The notes under the pieces: model-generated
Told to the model about the DNA's origin: nothing
Databases searched by the model: none
Seen by the model: only the letters and a program-made list of their open reading frames with translations
Source: Castanea sativa
Lineage: Eukaryota > Streptophyta > Magnoliopsida > Fagales > Fagaceae
Assembly: GCF_040712315.1 (NCBI RefSeq)
Contig: NC_134013.1
Coordinates: forward strand, 17,705,001 to 17,769,000
DNA length: 64,000 nt
Direction: 5' to 3'
Part shown: positions 26,755 through 38,400 of the stretch, in pieces
Numbering within the stretch: the first letter of the stretch is position 1
Layout of the letters: every line of letters starts with the position of its first letter
Program-made: the position numbers and the translations under genes

Positions 26755-27171
26755 TAAGTTGTGGAGTTTCTGATCTTGTTATTTACCAAAGAAAAAAAAT
26801 GTGTTTTCCAATGGGATTACTACAAGTCTACAACCATGGCTGTATATAGTTCGCTGCAATTTTAAGTTCTTGTTGTTCCAGGATTTGGCGGTCAGGGCCA
26901 AAAAAAGAAAAAAAAAAAAGAAGGGGGAGAACTTGGGCAGGAAAACAGTATTTTGTGTCTTGATATTTTAACCTTAACCAACATAAGATGCTCTGTTCTG
27001 TGAATTTCTGAGTAAAAAAGAGGTGGCTGTGTGTTTTAAACTCTGCCACAGGATTGGATAGTAGGTGATGTGGCAACATCACGTTAAAAGAATAGGTTTA
27101 AGTACTACTTGAGGCAAGCTGGACGTATATACACAATATCATCTTCTTATAAAATTGGCCAATTGCATTTT

Positions 27172-27570
27172 TTTGTGATTGGTGAGACCTTGTGGAGGTG
27201 GTGAAGGCGACGACAAATTGTTCTTGGGTTGAAAGGTGGTTTTTCATGTTTGGATCTAGATTGCAGACTTGGCAGCGTCATGGGTCATAGTGGCGGATTT
27301 GTGTTGTCTGGTGGATTCCTAGTGGGTGGTGGTAGGTGGTTTTCAGCGAAGCTGCTAATCAGTTTGGCTCAAGAGATTGTAAAGGGCAGAGGGAAGAGAG
27401 AGATGAGAAATTGTTGGCCTTTTCTAATTTTCGGATTTTTTCTTTCACATGTCACTCATCTATTTGAAAATGGGAGGAAACGGAAGATTTTTAAATTGGA
27501 TGTGAACCGATCCCAACGTTGTATTGACTTTGTATTATTGTTCAAAATTTTACCCAAAAAAAAAAAAAAA
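27172..27570 (+). other. G-rich segment ending in a poly(A) run, origin unknown
   Basis: Lies between the end of segment 2 and the start of segment 3. The plus strand is unusually GT/GGTGG-rich and ends ATTTTACCC followed by about 16 A. A weak open frame (27229-27609) shows no domain. The 3' A tail suggests a 5'-truncated LINE or processed transcript; no target duplication was found. Confidence 0.35.
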
Positions 27571-28670
27571 ACTATAGTGCTTATGAGCAAAATATCCACT
27601 CATTTGTAAGTAAGTTCGCCTGAATTATAAAAAAGTTATCTATCTTCTTCCAACACGATGCTGCAATTGAAAAGACCACCCACATGTAGTTTTAGTTACA
27701 TGATTTTTTAATAAATTATATGACTAGTTTAAATAATACACATAAATAGTTTAATAAACCATCACATAATGGATTAAAAAAAATACTTTCAAACTAGTTC
27801 GAAGCTAAAATTTGTCCTAATGCAACCCCTCACAATAACACGTGGGTCTCACTTGAAACCCATCAAATGTGAGAAAGTGTTGTTTATAACTGTCTAATTA
27901 GATATTTTCTTCTTAATCACACAAATGCAAAAGCATTTACAATTAAAACCCACATGAACTTACAGTTTTCACAACAATTAATTTGACAAGTTTTAGTTTT
28001 TATTAATTTTTTTTAATTGGGGTGATTGAAGAGTCCACAAAAGACACTATTACTGCTGTACTATCACTTGTACACCCCACTATCACCGTTCAAGAATAGA
28101 ATCAATAGATCAAGTACTATCAAATATAGAACTCTGGTTACAAGACCATCCGGTACAAGATACATTACACGCGCAGTTTGTTGAAAAATCCAAGCTAACA
28201 CAGATTTGAAAAAATCTCAACCATCTTAAATTCAAACCTATTGTATCAAGGCACTGCCCTTTGGACGTGCAGGGGTTATGAAAAAGAAGCTTATCTACAA
28301 GTATTTCTCTCATTTACTATTCACTACGCTTGCCAAACCAAGTCAAGCAATCGAACAGTTGAAGCAAATACAGATTAGAAAACCCCAACCATCATATATG
28401 TCTTCATTGCAAGAGGGATTTGATGAGGGCACTCAGATTTGGTTTTGAATAAGAAGACCATCGATACATGCACTCATTTATTATTCACTATGCTTAGTAA
28501 ATGCAAATCATATAATCTAAATTGTTCCATAACATGGCAGAAAGAGCAAGGTTGATTGCATCTGGTCTTCAAGTTAAAGACCTGGATCTAATAGTTCAGC
28601 TAGGCAATTGAACTTGCCACTGACTCAAAACTAAAATATGGGAAAGGGATTAGCCACTGGAAAGATGATA

Positions 28671-29838
28671 TCATGCCCTGATCAAAAGCTCATACACATT
28701 ACCGTCATAGTCCCCACTGACTTGATTCAACACCAACAGAATTTTGCAACTTCCTAAGAAATCAATCTGTTTAAAAACCACATAATCACATTCCGCTGTT
28801 TCTCTACTAGAGTACACTGATCGCAGCTGGCTTGCATGCCTTGAACCAGTGTGAATTGCAGCCTGTATTTCGTGAACAGACATTCTCCAGCCAAAGAGCA
28901 AACATACACATCAAGGTCCCTGGTAAATAAATCAGCTCTACTGTCTGGTAGATGCAATAGCCAATAGGTTGAATTGATGCACATAAAATTAATAGTAAAT
29001 ATAGTCCCTTGAATAGTCCGTTTGACAAACTTGGATTTGCTTCCAAATTTTTGCTTTTTGTCTCACATTTTTCCAAATAAACAACAAAATGAACTTCTTT
29101 CTTCTTCTTTTTTAAAGCTAACTTTTATCTTTTTTGTCCCACCTTTAGCAAATAGATGCCAAACTCCCTCCAAATACCATATTAAAAATTTGATAACAAA
29201 ACCAACTATGAAAGATTTAACATTGAAATTCTCAAGAGGAAAAATAATAATAATCATTGCTGAAGCATGAGAAAATATATAGTCTTACCTAATAAAATGC
29301 ATATGTACGATCTAACACTTGCAAACATGGAAAATCGGTCAAGGGGAAACAGTACGGTAAGAAAATGGTATTTAAATATCAATTTGGATGTCTCACCGCA
29401 AGCAGACCACATCAAAATTATATGCAGAGAGATAATACGTTCCTCGTGGATAGAAAACACTGTTATAACCAGAAACATAGCATAACAAGCACCCATGCAG
29501 TTCACAAAATTTGGATAATGGTGTCATATGAACAGGTCAAAGTTCACAAATTTCATCTCATCAGAACATAATTTTTTTGAACCACTTTATAATTTACATT
29601 AAGAGACACACACATATATAAACAAAGATGAAGTACCACGGTTGAGGGTAAAATCCATCCACCAATCTCATGCCTATCAGCAATAATGACATCTACATAT
29701 TAGTAGTGAGAACCACCACATTTCTGAAAGTGGCCAGATTAAGCTCACAAATGAAGCTTCTGCATCCTTGCCATCCCCTTTTGCATCACAGAAGAGGGAT
29801 GTTCACTAGTATCATAACACTGAAAGAGTGTAAAAACT
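28671..29838 (-). pseudogene. BRCT-gene 3' fragment: last three exons, decayed
   Basis: The minus strand aligns with the last three exons of the right BRCT copy. The final exon (about 28889-28671) still reads YSSRETAECDYVVFKQIDFLGS and ends VYELLIRA, but its acceptor CAG has become CTG. The middle exon near 29430-29290 keeps KLIFKYHFLTVLFPLDRF, then has a deletion of about 47 bases that shifts the frame, and its acceptor AG is GG. The upstream exon near 29830-29715 is retained only from the FSFND region and is frameshifted. Two lost acceptors and the deletion rule out the normal protein. Confidence 0.82.
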
Positions 29839-32232
29839 CTTACCTTGTTTCCTATCAGTTTGGGCATTCCCACCTCTTGTGCCCCATCTCCTGACAGGAA
29901 AAACATTGAATTTTAGCCCTTTTCCTACGGTCATTGTCACTTGTATATCCTGATTGCTCTCTTTCATAAAACCATCTCTAACATCATTCTCTTCAATTTC
30001 AATTTCATGATGTAATTTTTCTGCTTCTGCACACTTGGATAAAAGTTCGCCCAATCCCCAATCATTGTTTTTAGGATCGTATGCAAGTTTCAGAGACATA
30101 AACTGTAGAGGAAGAGATTTGACAGCTAATTTAACAAGATAAGAATCAGAAAGATCTGTATGATCCACAGCTCTCAACCTTGAGAAAATACTGGACATTT
30201 TCATAATATGTTCACAGACGCTCCCTTCACCGTCATATTTCATCTTCAGTAACTTGTCAAACAGGGAATAGGCCTCTTCTTTCTCCATTTTCATAAATAT
30301 ATCCTCAAGAGCAGAAAAAAATTGTTTGGCATTGCCAGTACTGTCATGCACAAGACCACGAATACCCTCATAAGTCTTGGCTTTCATAATCAAAAGGCTT
30401 AAGCGATTACTTTTCTCCCATCTTTCAAATTCAGATGCCTCGGTTGGTTTGTCTTTGTAAAGAGCAATATCTAGGTCCAACAAACCAAGGAAAATTTGCA
30501 AATCAGTTTTCCACTCCATCCAGCTCTCAAAATCCAGATCCTTTAACGTCTTCATAGCAGACAGATGACTCATCATTGCTAAAGCATTAGCTACTGTTTT
30601 GGAAAAACAAGAAAACAAAATCAAACTCACAAACCGATAGGTATATACGCAATTATTTCAACTAAGTGCATGTTTGTGTGCATGTGGGCATCAAGCAGTG
30701 ACGGAGGCATTCATTGACCAAGGGGGGCAGTGGCCCCCCCTAATTTTAAAAAAAAATATTTATATATATATATATATATATATGCATTAATTTTAGCAAT
30801 TTTGTTCTATAAAATTACATTTTACCCCTTTTAACAATATTATTGAATTTTTTTAGAGTAACTTTAAAGATACAAACTTATTTACAATATTTTTATAAAC
30901 TGTTGGAGTACAAATTCTTATTGGTTCGCATTTGGGTTTATTACTTGCATCACTTTTTTACTTATCAATAATCACTCGCTATATCATCAATATACTTCTA
31001 GCACTTTTCTCATTTTAAAGGCCATTAAAAAAATTTATAGATCTAAAATCTAAAACAACATATACTAGCCCAAAAACATTTGTGCAACAACAAAAATCAC
31101 CAATAGTAAAGCTAAAAAAAATTAAGTCTAATTAACCAATTTTACTCAAATATACAACTGCCCTTTAAAAAGTTTTAAATAGAATAATTGTCTTTACCTA
31201 GCAAATGCACACATTAAAAACTAAAAAAAAAAACCTCTACAACTAAGAAGTTGTCAAACTAGAGGTCAAAGTCGCCCCCCTTAACTTAAAATCCTGGCTT
31301 CGTCCCTGGCATCAAGGCATTCCAACAAATGTCTTTTTATAAAAAGAAATATGTTTGTTTCAGCCGTTAGAAACAGCAAAATGTCACCCTTATTATTATT
31401 ATTTTTCTTTTCTAAAGTATAACTTTTTCAAACACCAATTTTCAAAAAAAAAAAAAAAAGCATGAGAAATAAGTTGTATCAACAGACACACATATATAAC
31501 CAAAGAAAGGTTCACTGGTTTAGGCCATCGTGTATATATCAAAAGTAAGATAAATCATCATGCATGCATGCACATATATTAAACCCAGAATCACACACAT
31601 TTAACATGTGTTTCTCCCTTTCAAATGTGTGCTTCCTAGTGTTTCCAATGGATGCATCTACGGTTCAAATCCCTTCTCCCACAACTATTGAATTATCAAA
31701 AAATCAAATTATGTTTACCGAGCCTTAGTCCCAAATTTGTTGTATCCTCATTCCTCAACAGAGTAGTCATGTTTAGTCACATGTATAAGATATTATTTAA
31801 TTTATTTATTAACCCTAATTGTTGGTCTAAATCCGGACTGAGCCCAGGACTCAATACTTCATAATAAACCCATAAAGCTCTAATTTTGATGGTTGGAGTT
31901 TAGGGACTCAATACATTAATTATTCATTCATTCATTTTAGAAATTTTTTTATAAGCAATTAAAACAAATTGTTAATCCCCGCTTACATTAACCAGTCCTA
32001 CATGTGTGTATATATATTACAAATTAATTTCGAACCGCAGTCAAGGTAAACAAAGAAAAATTAAAAACAAAAATGAAAGAGCAAAGTAAAAGGAAAACCC
32101 AATAACGATAATAATGAAAATAGAATACAGCACATATAGAACAACTATTGATGAACCAGACTGACCTGCGTCACTGTCAGGATCAGGCAGCATGGACTGG
32201 GTTCCAGCTTCCTTAGTCTTGGTAAAACCCAT
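29812..32232 (-). CDS. Gag-like protein, gene 3 (two exons, frameshifted before the zinc knuckle)
   Basis: Exon 1 (32232-32166) encodes MGFTKTKEAGTQSMLPDPDS and three further residues' worth of sequence, ending one base into a codon before GTCAGTC. Exon 2 starts at 30593 after CAAAACAG and stays open to 29812. Together they read through into VANALAMMSHLSAMKTL and a complete UBN2-like Gag domain. Relative to gene 4, a one-base deletion near 29965 (DVRDGFMKES versus DVSDASFERE) shifts the frame, so the CCHC knuckle is lost and a basic tail replaces it. Its N-terminus is longer than in gene 1. A strong donor-like CAAGGTAAGAG lies near 29845. The intron carries a hAT element. It could encode a knuckle-less Gag protein or be an early pseudogene. 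Confidence 0.5.
30696..31308. mobile_element. hAT-type non-autonomous element, 613 bp
   Basis: Ends are CAGTGACGGAG and, inverted, CAGGGACGAAG. A perfect 8-bp duplication GCATCAAG flanks it (30688-30695 and 31309-31316), the hAT signature. Segments 1, 2 and 4 have one copy of the site with no insert (near 10500, 23392 and 36898). The interior has a short (TA)n and no transposase frame. It lies in the intron of Gag-like gene 3. Confidence 0.88.
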
Positions 32233-32340
32233 GTTTTTATCTTAATTCCCCTATAAATTTACTGAATTTCCTCTTTCCTTTCGACTCTCAACTTTCCCAA
32301 CCTTCTCTGTTAAATAAAAGTAAAGAGGATTAACGTAGGA

Positions 32341-33499
32341 GTACGTAGGAGTTGACGGGTAGTAGTACGACACAGCATATGAATTCATCCAAAACAAACG
32401 TGTCAGCATATGAAACAGTCCACTAAAAGAATGTGGCCCCATGCATTTGTTGGACCTACGGTTTATGATCAGTGGCTCACTCTACATAAATGGGTAGGGT
32501 TAATTGTTTATGTGAGTGTCAGCGAGAGTCAAAGCATGTATAATAGGGTATGGGAACTAAAATTTACCCTAAAAAAGTAAATATATTCAATGTGCCTTTG
32601 AATATTCTATTATAAACTAATTAATTTTACTTATTTTATGTACGATATGTGGCTTCTACACTATTTTTGTTGTCGTAGTATTATTTTAAATAATCTAGTT
32701 TTATTTTTTGGAAAAAAGTTAACTTTAGTTTTTTATCTCGTATCAAAATTTTATTTTTTCAAAATTTAAGTATATTTTAACATACTTTTACAAAAAAGTA
32801 ACTAGCAAACATTTTTACACTGCATAAAAATTTAGATACAGCTTTTTAAAAAATTTTATCTATTTTAAATTGCTACATTAACCTTTGAGAATAAACATAC
32901 ACGGTAGCAAAAATTATAACAACTCTATCTTAAGCACTATTATTTTATATAGTTTTTTTTATTCAATCCTAATTATTCTAATCTCATAAAAAGAAGAGAG
33001 CACATAATCTAGGGTGTATTTTTAAAGTGATAATATTACAAAAAATTCATAAAAATAAGAGAATATGCAATCTAGGGTGTATTTTTAAAGTGATAATATA
33101 AAATTAAATAAAAATATTCAAATAAAGTGGTAATAGAATAGAATATGAGAGGTAGGGTATATTATTTAAGTGAAAACGTAAAATAGATTAAGTAGTTTTT
33201 TGGGAATGCTCTTAGCCAAGAGTCTGGTAACTTAATTAGTTCACATCAATTTATTTTAAGAGTTATTTCAAATCTAAGTATTTTAAAAGTTTATAATTTT
33301 TGGCAGATTTGTTAAATTCAAATCCTTGACATTTTTTAAACTGTCCAAACAAGATATTTGAATTTCAATCATCCAAATCCAAATTCAAATGCCCAAATCA
33401 TTTCATCCAAACAAATCCAAATCTAAATGCCCAAATCATATCATCCAAACACACTACTAATGAATTTCAAGATCTTGTTTAATTGGGAAAAAAAGAAGC
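32341..33499. other. AT-rich spacer between segments 3 and 4
   Basis: No gene recognised. An imperfect short repeat around TAGGGTGTATTTTTAAAGTG occurs at 33010 and 33072. Confidence 0.4.
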
Positions 33500-34149
33500 A
33501 AAAAGACAAAAACATGCAATAGCATGGCCCATGAGCTAAGAAAGTGGGTCCTATCTTATTATGTTGATGGATAAGTCCTAACAATGAGAAAATATATCAT
33601 ATTTCTGTAACATGAGTCTTCTCCCTCACAAGGGAGACCTCCCTAGGCGGGTTTCCAAAGCCCTGTTTTGTGATGTCGATACTTTTGCAGAGGGGTGTGC
33701 TCATTACTCAATTTTACTAAGATATATAATCTAGTTGATCAATTTTTCAATTTTATTTTATTTTTCATAAACTGTTCCCTAAAACCCATCGATGCTCAAG
33801 GTTATTCAAACCAATCAATTTCGAGTCAGCAAAAGAGTAGCCATGGTGAGAACTAACTTAAGAACACAAAAGCTATTGGTAGTTATACTAATATCATAAA
33901 TAATTGAATGAATATGATGTTATGTATCCTCACGATATTATATAACACATAAATTCATTCCCCATATCTCTTTCAATACGTGGTACATTATGTTGCGGGA
34001 TGTACAAGGAGGATTTTATTATAACTCAATTTATTTATTTTTGGATATCAACTGCATTTGTATTTTAGGCCCTTGTATTTTCATTTTGAAGTCAAAAGTA
34101 TTTTTGATATGTAATAAGTAAATTTTTCTACACCAATTAATTAGGGATT

Positions 34150-34410
34150 GCCCCGAGAGGGGTGGCCTAGTGGTTGAGATCTGTGAATCAGATTTGTGGT
34201 CCCTAGTTCGAGCCCAAGCGAGTACCTAGGGAGGAATTTGGGTATCTCTGCTGAAGAGCCCCTGATTACTAGCTCTCTTGAGATGATAGGATAAGTTCTG
34301 TAGTCACCCCAGACCACAATAGCTATGGGTCAATCCAACATTCCTTAGCGGGGTGCCCCTATGGTCACGCCTAGGGAGGGTCCCACCCCCCTTTTTGTTC
34401 ATAAAAAAAA
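34150..34410 (+). mobile_element. tRNA-derived SINE, about 260 bp
   Basis: The 5' end has pol III promoter motifs: an A-box-like GTGGCCTAGTGGTTGAGAT near 34160 and a B-box-like TAGTTCGAGCCC near 34205. The 3' end is a C/T tract followed by eight A. A near-perfect 11-bp duplication (AATTAGGGATT and ATTTAGGGATT) flanks it, and segments 1 and 2 are empty here (near 7722 and 15525). Confidence 0.85.
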
Positions 34411-35105
34411 TTTAGGGATTAGTATTCTTGTATAAGAAAACTATTTATTGTATCCTAAGTGCTGACTCCTATTAGTTTTTTCCTCGCTTGGTGCTAACTC
34501 CAGGCCTAGGTGTTGATTTCTAGGTTCCTAACCTTTATTTTCCTGTCTTTCAATTTAATTGTTGCAAAATTCTGATTGTCCCGTGTCACATTCAACCCAT
34601 CCTTATCACTAATCTTCGTTTTGCATTGTAAAATCTCAAATTTATTGAATTAACAAGACATGTTAGTCTCATCTGACTTTTTCTTTCGAACCAAAAAATG
34701 AAGAAACCTTAACAGGAACTGAGGTGTTGCTTCAAACATGGAGCAATGAGGCCCCATAGCAAGAACTATAGTCTCCATTACATAAAATTTCACTTATTGC
34801 CAGCGGTGATGTCAATTACAATCACTTAACTTTTGTTGGTCCCAAATGCGAATTGTAGTCCCATTAGGGTGATAATCACAGACTATATAGCCTTGTGTCC
34901 ATAGAGAAAATAAATTATGTCAAGAATCAAATGAGAGTCCTTGGCAAATTTGCACCCCTTGGGAATAGACAAATCTGTATGAACAAATACATCAACCCCA
35001 AAATTTACAACCTTACACAAAACGAATTTCTCTCTACACAAACAAAAACAGGGTCGGTGAAACAAGACTTTCCACCAAGAGAGGTTATTGTATGTGAAAG
35101 CCATG

Positions 35106-35505
35106 TGTTGTGGGTCCAGCCCACGTAACAGCCCATGTAATGAGCTTGTTGAACAGAATAGAATTCTATTTCTATGAGAAGTCTTTTATATAAGTTGATT
35201 TAGGAATCCATATGTTCCTAGGAGTGTGAGGCGGCAGATTTTATATAAATAAGGTTTATTAGGTTTTGAGTGTTGCAGATTATAGTAAAGAAAAAAGAGA
35301 AAGGTGCCGCACAAGTGATTTCAGAGAGCACCCAAGTAGGAGCCGCATATTGAAGAATAGAGAAAAAAGATTGCCGATTTTTTTCTTTAGCCGGTGGTTT
35401 TTCCCTTCAAAGAGAAAGGGTTTTCCACGTAAATATTTGTGTTCTTGTGTGTGATTGCTATTTTGAATTGATAGTTTTTTTGATAATATTTTTTGGGACC
35501 CAACA
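35106..35505 (+). mobile_element. Solo LTR, 400 bp
   Basis: Begins TGTTGTGGGTCCAGCCC and ends GGGACCCAACA. The same site in segments 1 and 2 (near 9175 and 16210) is uninterrupted, so it is an insertion. The flanks CCATG and ATATG match in 3 of 5 positions. TATA-like ATTTTATATAAATAAGG lies near 35238. Its small size fits a TRIM-type LTR. Confidence 0.72.
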
Positions 35506-36079
35506 ATATGATGGTGTGATCACTTATCACTACCACACACTAACAACTTTATGATCAATCTAATTTAGATGAAAATTGCTCATATAAAAAATTAAAAATC
35601 AAATACATATAATTAAACTCCATCTTATAATTTAGGTAGGAATTACTAATAGTTTATACCATCTAGAATTGAACAAAATGCAACTAACTCAACCTACACA
35701 AGGAAGGACTGACAGAAACCGAATAAAACTATCACCTTACAGCCAACATTCCAAGAAATCTCCCTTCATTTTTCTGTGAGATAGCCTCATAACCCCTGAA
35801 CAGCCAGGAAAAAAAATGTGAAATCCATTAAAGCCTCATTTGAAATAAAACTACTGCAATGATTATATACAACCAATTCTTCTTTCACTTTTATACATTT
35901 TAAGAGAGGGAGGTGATTGTTAGAATAACTTATTTAAAGAAAGAAACCCCATTTATTCGGGCTTTGTAATATAGGAAGCCAATATGAGATTCCATTACCA
36001 GAGAAAATATAATCATCCAAGAAATTATCAAATACATGTCACACATGACCGAATGTAAAAACTCTTAGCTTTTTTACCA

Positions 36080-36816
36080 TCAGTTGGGGCAGTCCCTCCT
36101 CTTGTGGCCTATCTCCCCACAGGAAAAACATTGAATTTTAGCACTTTTCCTACAGCCATTGTCAATTGTATATCCTGATTGCTCTCTTTCAAAAGACGCA
36201 TCACTAACATCATTATCTTCAACTTCATTAAATAATTTTTCTGCTGCTGCACACCTGGATAAAAGTTCATCCAATCCAAAATTCTTATTTTGACGATCGT
36301 ATGCAGATTGCAGAGGCCAAAACTGTGGAGGAAGAGAATGGACAGCCGTTTCAACAAGATAAGAATCATCAGAGAGGCCCTTAAAATTCACAGCTCTCAG
36401 CCTTGAGTAAATACTGGCCATCTTCATAATGTGTTCACAGACACTCCCTTCACCATCAAATTTCATCCTCACTAACTTGCGAAACAGTGAACAAGCCTCA
36501 TCTCTCTCCATTTTCATAAATAAGGCCTCAAGAGCATCAAAAAATTGTTTGGCATTGCCAGTACTGTCATGCACAAGACCACGAATACCACCATCAGTCT
36601 TGGCTTTCATAATCAAAATGCTTAAGCGATTACTTTTCTCCCATCTTTCATAGTCAGATGCATCGGTTGGTTTTTCTTTGTAAAGAGCAATATCTAGGTC
36701 CCACAAACCAAGGAAAATTTGCAAATCGGTTTTCCACTCTGTCCAGCTCTCAAAATTCAGATCCTTTAAAGTCTTCATGGAAGAAAAATGATGCATCATT
36801 GCTAAGGCGTCCATTA
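36080..36816 (-). CDS. Gag-like zinc-knuckle protein, gene 4 (intact from an internal ATG)
   Basis: Exon 2 starts at 36816 after CAAAATAG and is open to the stop at 36080-36082, exactly the length of exon 2 in gene 1 (737 bases). The exon-1 equivalent near 37690-37644 keeps its donor, but its ATG is replaced by TTA-TAA. The likely start is the ATG at 36814, giving MDALAMMHHF and 244 residues. The UBN2-like Gag domain (WTEWKTDLQIFLGLWDLDIA, WEKSNRLSIL) and the CCHC knuckle CFSCGEIGHKRRDC are complete. No pol sequence or LTR flanks it. Preservation of the whole frame after loss of the original start is notable. It may be a host gene or a recent relic. Confidence 0.6.
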
Positions 36817-37830
36817 CTATTTTGGAAAAAATGGAAAACAAAATCAATCTCACAAATCAATAGATTTATACTATATACACATTTATTGTGCTTGTGGGCA
36901 TGAAGGCATTCCAAAAAAATGTCTTTTATAAATTGATATCCGCTTGTTTCAGTTCTGTTGCTTTTTCAAAAAACTGCAATTTTTTTTCCGGGTATAACTC
37001 TTTTTTCAAATAACACATTTTCAAAACGCTGAAAATTAAGTTGTATCAAACAAACACGTATCTAACCGACGTAAGGTTTAGGCCATCATGTATACATCAA
37101 AATTAAGAGAAATCTGCACATATGCCCTAACATAAAAGCCGTAATCAAAAACATCTAAATCTAATAGGTGTGTTTCTCAGTATAGTTTTTGATGGAGTCC
37201 CAAATCACAATTGTTACTAATTAACCCTAATTGTTAGTCTATATGGACTAAGCCTAGGAGTTCATACTTCATGATAAACCCATAAAGCCCTGATTTTGAT
37301 TGTTGGGGTTCAAGGTTGACTTCCTAATTCTTCTCTAATTTAGTAGTAGAAGTGCACAAAGTTTTTTTTTTTTTTTTTTGGTTACTCGAAGAGAAATTTG
37401 AACCTTGAACGTGTTCGTTAGAATCAATGAGAAATATCAGTTAAGTTACAACGCTTTTGACATAAAAATAATCTCACCAAAAACAATAATGACATTCAAA
37501 AAATTACTTTGAAGTGCAGTCAAAGTGAACAAGGAAAAATCAAACACATATCAATTGCAAAACAGGAAAGCAAAACCCATAATGACAAGAATGAAAAACA
37601 GTAACTTTGATATAAGCATAGAACAATTATTGATCAACCTGACCTGTGTTACTGTCAGGCAGCGTCGACGAACTGAGTTATAAACTGATTTTCCTCCTTC
37701 CTCTTTCCTTTCAACTTTTCAACTTCGACTCTGTGACTGTAAAAATAAGAAAGAGGTTTGTTGAATGTAGGTAGCAGTTTTAGAGAGTGGGGCACTGCGA
37801 GGAGTCCTCCTAAATATCGTACTATTTGCT

Positions 37831-38400
37831 CCAAAAAGTATAGAAAATAATATATTTAATTTTTTTTTACCATTATTAAAAAAATAAATAAATAAATAAG
37901 GTTAGTTTTGATTCAACGGAAATTATTTTCTTATCATAAACTATTTTCAGGTGAAAATATTTTAATAAAAAATTTACATAACCACTTTTTAAAAATACTT
38001 ATATCAAACTATCTATTTTACATTATATTTTATTAAAATATTATTTTTTTATCAATTCTCTCTCTCTAAAAAAAATACATATGAGCATTAACTATGTATA
38101 TTTACACAATTACTACAACTACAAAATTCCTTTTGCACAATAATACATAAGCTTATGTGCGTGATTTTTGGGGTTAGTTGTGCAAAATTTGGCTAAATGT
38201 CATTTTACATGGACTTATGTGAATGCTCTTAATTAATGACTGCACTAAAAAAAATTCGTAGAGCCACCACAACTTGTAGTTTGACATAACTCAAAGTCTC
38301 AAACATGTGGCAAGTGATGATTATATTACTTTTCACTAAGTATAGTGGTGTACTATGTGAAAGTGATATAATTCAATCACACATTAACAAATGTGCAAAT
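37831..38400. other. Spacer between segment 4 and copia element 2
   Basis: AT-rich, no gene seen. CAAAT at 38396-38400 is the left target duplication of element 2. Confidence 0.4.

Larger units (their letters stand above)
14335..27171. repeat. Tandem segment 2 of the array (interrupted)
   Basis: Collinear with segment 1 (6612-13832) once the copia element at 16679-22462 and the solo LTR at 25673-26754 are removed. Similarity ends abruptly at 27171, just after a TTGCATTTTTTTGT tract also present at 13829. Confidence 0.78.
27600..32340. repeat. Tandem segment 3: BRCT 3' end joined to a Gag-like gene
   Basis: 27600-29838 is collinear with 46060-51160 (3' part and downstream flank of the right BRCT copy) after removing insertions there. 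From about 29840 to 32340 it is collinear with the Gag-like gene part of segments 1, 2 and 4. The two homologies meet within about 30 bases. Confidence 0.72.
33500..37830. repeat. Tandem segment 4 of the array
   Basis: Collinear with 7100-11390 of segment 1 and 14860-24270 of segment 2, apart from the SINE at 34150 and the LTR at 35106. Similarity ends near 37830. Confidence 0.75.

Noticed and set aside
36109..36369. Overlapping minus frame inside Gag-like gene 4
   Set aside because: Shadow frame of the zinc-knuckle exon; no independent start context or domain.
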